A stretch of DNA of 64,000 nt, from the NCBI GenBank assembly GCA_013368445.1, contig JAACJO010000022.1:248001-312000 (forward strand), written 5' to 3'. This document shows positions 60,101 to 64,000 of this stretch, one piece after another. The notes beneath the pieces are model-generated. The model was given only the letters and a program-made list of their open reading frames with translations, made no database searches and was not told where the DNA came from. How positions within the stretch are numbered: the first letter of the stretch is position 1; each line of letters begins with the position of its first letter. A program made the translations under genes and the position numbers. The DNA comes from Leucocoprinus leucothites. Taxonomy: Eukaryota > Basidiomycota > Agaricomycetes > Agaricales > Agaricaceae.

Positions 60101-62711
60101 CCAGGCCTAACAATGGACGCACTTTTGTGAAGGGCTCGAAGACTTGGGACAATCGATGGGTTGTTTCTTACTGCCCAAAGCTACTTCTGGAGTTTGACTG
60201 CCACCTCAATGTGGAAGTCTGTGCTGATGAAGGTCCAGTCAAGTATCTTGCCAAGTACATCTATAAGGGCCCTGATTGGACTACACTGGAGGTCACTGGG
60301 GGGAGGCAACCAAGAGATGAAATCAAGGAGTACCTGGATGCTTGATATGTTTCACCTCCTGAAGCAATCTGGCATCTCTTTGAATTTGGCATGCATGCAG
60401 AGAACCCATCTATTCAACGGCTTCCTGTCCACCTTCCTAACCGGCACTATGTTCACTTCCAAGAAGATGATGATGCAGCTGATGTTATGCAGAGGCAAAA
60501 CATAGACAAGACTGCACTTACTGCTTGGTTTGACTACAACGATACCAATTGGGAGGATGACATTGGATGCCGCACTACTCTCTATCAAGACTTCCCAGAA
60601 CGTTATACATTTGATCAGAGGTCCAAGTCTTGGCATCCTAGAAGGGGTTGGCATCGTGTGATTGGGAGGATGTATTTTGCTTCACCATCTCAGGGCGAGC
60701 AATTTTATCTTCGACTGCTCTTGACTGTGGCTGAGGGAGCTAGAGGATGGGAGGATCTACGTACATGGCCAAGAGAGGGACCAGAGAGAACAGTATGGCC
60801 AACATTCAGGGAAGCATGTCAGGCTCGGGGGTTATTGCAAGATGATGGGGAGTGGTTACGGTGTCTGCAAGAGGCTATTGCAGCTCAACCAGGTCAAATG
60901 TGTCGGAGTTTGTTTGCAGTCATCCTTATCTTTGGGCCACCAACTCAGCCTGAGGAGCTTTGGCAAGCAGTTAGGGAAGGCATATGTGATGATCTTGAAC
61001 ACAAACTCCGCCATGAGTTTGCTCAGTACCAGGACATGGAGAATATTCCTGATGATGACCGATTTGACTATGGTCTCTATCTCATCGATAAACAGCTCAC
61101 ATATCATGGAAAACGGCTCTCTGATTTCCCCCCTATGCCCCTTCCTACACAAAACTGGGGAGATATTGCAGTAAATCCTCAATACGCAGCTGAAATAGCT
61201 TATAACCAAGTGGATATGCAGAGGATAGTGGATGAGAACAGGGAGAACTTCAATGATGAGCAAAGGGCTGTTTTTGATGCTGTAAAGGACTCTATTGACC
61301 ACAACCATGGTCATATCTTTTTCTTCCACAGTGCAGGTGGATGTGGGAAGACCTTTGTCTGCAACACCATTGCAGCTGAGGTTAGAAGGAGGGGGCAGAT
61401 TGCATTGTGTGTTGCATCATCAGGCATTGCTGCTCTACTTTTGGTTGGAGGAAGGACAGCACATTGGATGTTCAAAATTCCCATTCCTGCTGATGAGATT
61501 ACCTTGGCCAAAATCACATCCAATCACAATATGGTTAAAGTCATTAAGGATACCAAAATCATTATTTGGGATGAAGTTCCTATGCAGCACAAGTTTGCTG
61601 TAGAGTCAGTTGATAGGTGTATTCGAGACTTGCTTTCAGTAAGATCGGTTTTTTAACTTCTAAGACTATATTACTTACTATATATCAATAGAGTGAATTA
61701 CCATTTGCTGGAATTACTGTGGTCTTTGGAGGAGACTTCCGTCAGACACTTCCTGTAGTTCCAAATGGAACTCGACAGGAGGTTGTTGCAACTTCAATAT
61801 GCAGGAGTGGTCGACTTTGGAGAAATATCAGGATCTTCCATCTTCGAACCAATATGCGACTTGGGAACTCTCCAGAGGATAGACACCATGCAGAGTGGTT
61901 GCTAGAGATTGGAGCAGGTAATACTGTTGATATCAATGAGACAGTGGTAATCCCTCAGCAGATGATAGTGGATACCATTGAAGATCTCATTACCAAGCTC
62001 TATCCTCAGATTGGCAATCACCTCATAGCCAAGCAAGATGATTGGTTCTTGGATCGCACTATTCTCTGCTCTAGGAATGATGAAGTGGACACTCTCAATG
62101 ATCTCATCCTGGGGAAGTACAAGCCCAATGAAGCCAATGAAACTCATCTGCTAATGAGCATGGACTCAATTGCAGCAGAGAATGACATGCACCAGATGTA
62201 TCCCCCAGAGTATCTTCAACGGCTTAGTGCTGCTGGGCTTCCTCCTTCTCGACTTCGCCTCAAGATTGGTTGTCCTGTAATGCTTCTCAGGAACTTGGAT
62301 CCAGAAGCAGGACTCTGTAATGGAACAAGAATGGTAGTATTGGGGATACAACAAAGGGTCCTCAAGTGTCATATCATCAGTAGAGATCAGCGATTTTCTG
62401 GAAAGGAGGTGTTTATTCCAAGGATTGAGTTGACTCCAAATGCTGAGTCACTTGCAATTCCTCTGAAGCGTCGGCAGTTCCCAGTCCGGCTTGCATTTGC
62501 AATGACAATCAATAAGTCTCAAGGACAGTCTGTGAATAATGTAGGAATTAACCTGGAGACTTCAGTGTTTTCACATGGACAGCTATATGTAGCACTCTCT
62601 CGATGTACTTCAGTATCTAGGACATTTGTTGTATTGCCTCAAGCTGCCCAGGAAAGTGGTAGGACAGTAAATGTAGTATACAAAGAAGTATTTAATGGTA
62701 TTCAACTCTAA
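57143..62711 (+). pseudogene. RepHel replicase/helicase of Helitron 2, one nonsense codon
   Basis: Exons at 57143-57913, 57961-58017, 58074-58139, 58189-61638 and 61692-62711 join in phase. The N-terminus has a Pro-rich start, an RGRGRGRGRG basic run and a coiled coil. MNVICGHCQALHF begins the Helitron-specific part. The Rep motif RVHTIEFQKRGLPHVHLLIY and YLAKYIYKGPD with the tyrosine pair are present, as are helicase motifs HSAGGCGKTF, IIIWDEVPM, VVFGGDFRQTLPVV, TINKSQGQS and HGQLYVALSR. The only clear lesion is TGA at 60343-60345, in the codon that is CGA in Helitron 1. The intron before the GITVVFGGDF exon is at the same place in both copies. This is the better-preserved of the two. Confidence 0.9.
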
Positions 62712-62923
62712 ATTAGATTGTATTCAAAACTCATATTTACCATTGCACCCACCGAGTGCCGTAGGCACGCGAAGCAAAACTCGTCCTAATTAAGAGAGTT
62801 GGGATGTTGAATCCTCAGCATTCTCCCCCCGATTCCCCCCTGCCATTGGCTATTCTGCACCATTTTGCCATAATTCATGATGTTATCTAGTGAACATTCA
62901 TCCCAGCTTCTCCTTTCACCATC

Positions 62924-63317
62924 ATGTATGTTTACGACCTTCCTTTCTGCAAGCTGGGGAGCTTAGCGCCGTGAGCGTCTATAAAACAGACTCCAGGACT
63001 TCAGAAAGCTACGGCGCTATCTCTGGCGCACAGGTGCTCTCTCCCACAGAACTACCGGATGTACTCCCACCACCACCGGTTGACAAGGACAATGAAAGAC
63101 TGCACAGAGGCCTCTCGGCGCGTCAAGTACAAATGATAGCAGTCGCAGGAACAATAGGAACTGGCCTGTTCCTTGGCACAGGCAGTTCTCTCGCGACAGG
63201 CAGTCCTGCGAGCATGCTCATATGTTATACTATCATTGGATTCATTGTATACGTTACACTGCTACTCCTTGGTGAAATGGCGACACAGTACCCAATAGCC
63301 GGGTCGTTCGGGACGTA
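62924..63317 (+). pseudogene. Amino-acid permease (AAT/APC family), truncated by a Tc1 insertion
   Basis: The preserved part begins with an ATG split by an intron (AT at 62924-62925, intron 62926-62996, then G ACT TCA GAA), giving MTSESYGAISG. Downstream come HRGLSARQVQMIAVAGTIGTGLFLGTGSSL, the signature of fungal Gap1/Can1-like permeases at the start of TM1, then a TM2-like ICYTIIGFIVYVTLLLLGEMA and the YPIAGSFGTY motif. After about 108 codons the Tc1 end begins at a TA dinucleotide in the GTY segment. Full-length permeases have about 550 residues and 12 membrane spans. The rest of the gene may lie beyond the transposon outside the window. Such proteins import amino acids across the plasma membrane. 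Confidence 0.85.
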
Positions 63318-64000
63318 CAGTGGCTCAAAAAACTGTCCCAATGTTTTCGCATTTTGGACATATTTGCTAATACCAGGGCAGATATATGGCCTAGCATCCT
63401 GAAAATATTCACACAGGTACCTTGACATATTGGGAGCATATATTCCCATGATCACATGACCTTGTCCATCAATGAATTATTAATGAATTATCGAAAATAT
63501 CTACTCATTGGGACAGTTTTTTGACCCTCTGTTATCTACCTACTCAATACTTTGTATGACCTCCTCTTGCCCTGACAACTGCCTCAATCCTTCTGGGCAT
63601 GGTTTCTATCAGCCTTTGGCACCTTTCTGCTGGATTCTTATTCCACTCCTCTACTAGCCTCTCCCACAATTCAAATACTCCCTTAGGTGGTCTTTCATAT
63701 GCCTTCAGCTGGTCCTTCAGGTAGGTCCAGAGGTGTTCAATGGGATTTAGGTCAGGGGATTGTGCAGGGCATGATAGAACTTGAATGTTGTTGTCCACAA
63801 ACCATTGTTGTCCCAGTTTTGAGGTGTGTTTTGGGTCATTATCCTGCTGGAATATCCTCTCCTCCTCCTCCATCTCCAACTTTTCAAAGCTTTCCACCAC
63901 CCCATTGTCCAAAATCTCGCAGTATTTCACTGCATCCATATTCCCTTGAACCTCAATCAGCTTTCCTACCCCATTCCACCCCATACACCCCCACACCATC
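63318..64000 (-). mobile_element. Tc1/mariner element, left part (runs off the right edge)
   Basis: The element begins CAGTGGCTCAAAAAACTGTC at 63318, directly after a TA at 63316-63317, as expected for Tc1-like insertion. A second copy of the first 26 bases lies inverted at 63506-63531 with two mismatches, so the end is a 214-bp near-palindromic module. The transposase gene follows on the minus strand with its stop at 63544. The right end is outside the window. Confidence 0.85.
63544..63999 (-). CDS. Tc1/mariner transposase, C-terminal part
   Basis: The minus-strand frame is open from the window edge to a stop at 63544. It encodes the C-terminal half of a DDE_3 superfamily transposase: VWGCMGWNGVGKL, the second catalytic Asp in FQQDNDPKHTS, and the third acidic residue in SPDLNPIEHLWTYLK, Tc1-like. 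The first Asp and the N-terminal helix-turn-helix domain would lie to the right, outside the window. The visible part has no stop or frameshift, so the copy could be recent. Confidence 0.88.
   Translation of the reverse strand: MVWGCMGWNGVGKLIEVQGNMDAVKYCEILDNGVVESFEKLEMEEEERIFQQDNDPKHTSKLGQQWFVDNNIQVLSCPAQSPDLNPIEHLWTYLKDQLKAYERPPKGVFELWERLVEEWNKNPAERCQRLIETMPRRIEAVVRARGGHTKY

Larger units (their letters stand above)
55963..62789 (+). mobile_element. Helitron 2 (RepHel type), tandem to Helitron 1
   Basis: The 5' non-coding part begins soon after the Helitron 1 end, contains AGCTTAGTCA-type motifs like those of Helitron 1, and carries a three-copy 84-bp tandem repeat. The segment CCAGATGCTGTGTG and the T/C-rich CCATCTCTGTCTC block are shared with the Helitron 1 upstream region (about 49340-49500). 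The RepHel gene spans 57143-62711. The 3' end has a GTGCC-GTA-GGCAC hairpin (62756-62768), then GAAGCAAAACTCGTCCTAA, a canonical CTRR end at 62786-62789, followed by T. Confidence 0.82.

Noticed and set aside
63318..63531. Independent MITE inserted beside the Tc1 transposase
   Set aside because: The left side has a TA but the right side reads TT, so there is no target duplication; a subterminal repeat of the Tc1 element fits better.
1..64000. tRNA or rRNA genes
   Set aside because: Scanning for GGTTCGA-type B boxes with matching A boxes and for rRNA-like sequence gave only isolated matches inside genes or spacers.

Overview
The window is nuclear DNA of a filamentous basidiomycete, most likely an Agaricomycete. 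The evidence is the many short spliceosomal introns (about 45-125 nt) inside single-copy eukaryotic genes (HSF1, ELP3, a USP10/Ubp3-type deubiquitinase, Hel2/ZNF598, dephospho-CoA kinase, an HYPK-like protein), basidiomycete-style NACHT proteins without obvious C-terminal repeats, and mushroom-type RepHel Helitrons. Gene models below were built by hand from GT-AG introns, with reading phase checked across every junction.

Layout. 1-1033: 5' part of an NACHT (NLR-like) gene on the minus strand, leaving the window at the left edge. 1752-4985: decayed, 5'-truncated copy of a coiled-coil gene. 5-7.9 kb: no confident gene. 7966-11752: complete NACHT gene (minus). 12916-16623: better-preserved copy of the coiled-coil gene, carrying one 1-nt frameshift. 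About 1-4985 and 10.73-16.14 kb are therefore two copies of one segmental duplication in the same orientation. 16.75-20.8 kb: dephospho-CoA kinase and HSF1 (plus). 21.35-22.44 kb: HNH-nuclease pseudogene (minus), followed by a stray piece of HSF1 coding sequence. 23.4-26.7 kb: a third NACHT gene (minus). 27.3-31.2 kb: USP10/Ubp3-type deubiquitinase (minus). 32.7-37.0 kb: a 1377-residue low-complexity protein (plus). 37.5-38.8 kb: a second HNH pseudogene, inverted relative to the first. 40.2-41.45 kb: MDR-family reductase. 41.7-44.4 kb: Hel2/ZNF598. 44.86-46.95 kb: ELP3 (minus), sharing a 182-bp promoter with an HYPK-like gene (47.13-47.64 kb, plus). From about 49 kb the window is transposon-dominated: two RepHel Helitrons in tandem, the first carrying a solo LTR in its helicase, then an amino-acid permease gene cut by a Tc1/mariner element that runs off the right edge.

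Functionally the window mixes housekeeping genes (CoA synthesis, heat shock, tRNA modification, ribosome-collision quality control, deubiquitination) with a fast-evolving accessory component: three related NACHT genes in 27 kb, duplicated and decaying neighbours, and inverted HNH pseudogenes. The NACHT genes share a conserved exon plan and a C-terminal region of about 500-580 residues that I cannot assign to a known domain. This is the best candidate in the window for an undescribed system, probably fungal innate recognition or regulated cell death by analogy with other fungal STAND proteins, though the sequence alone does not prove that role.
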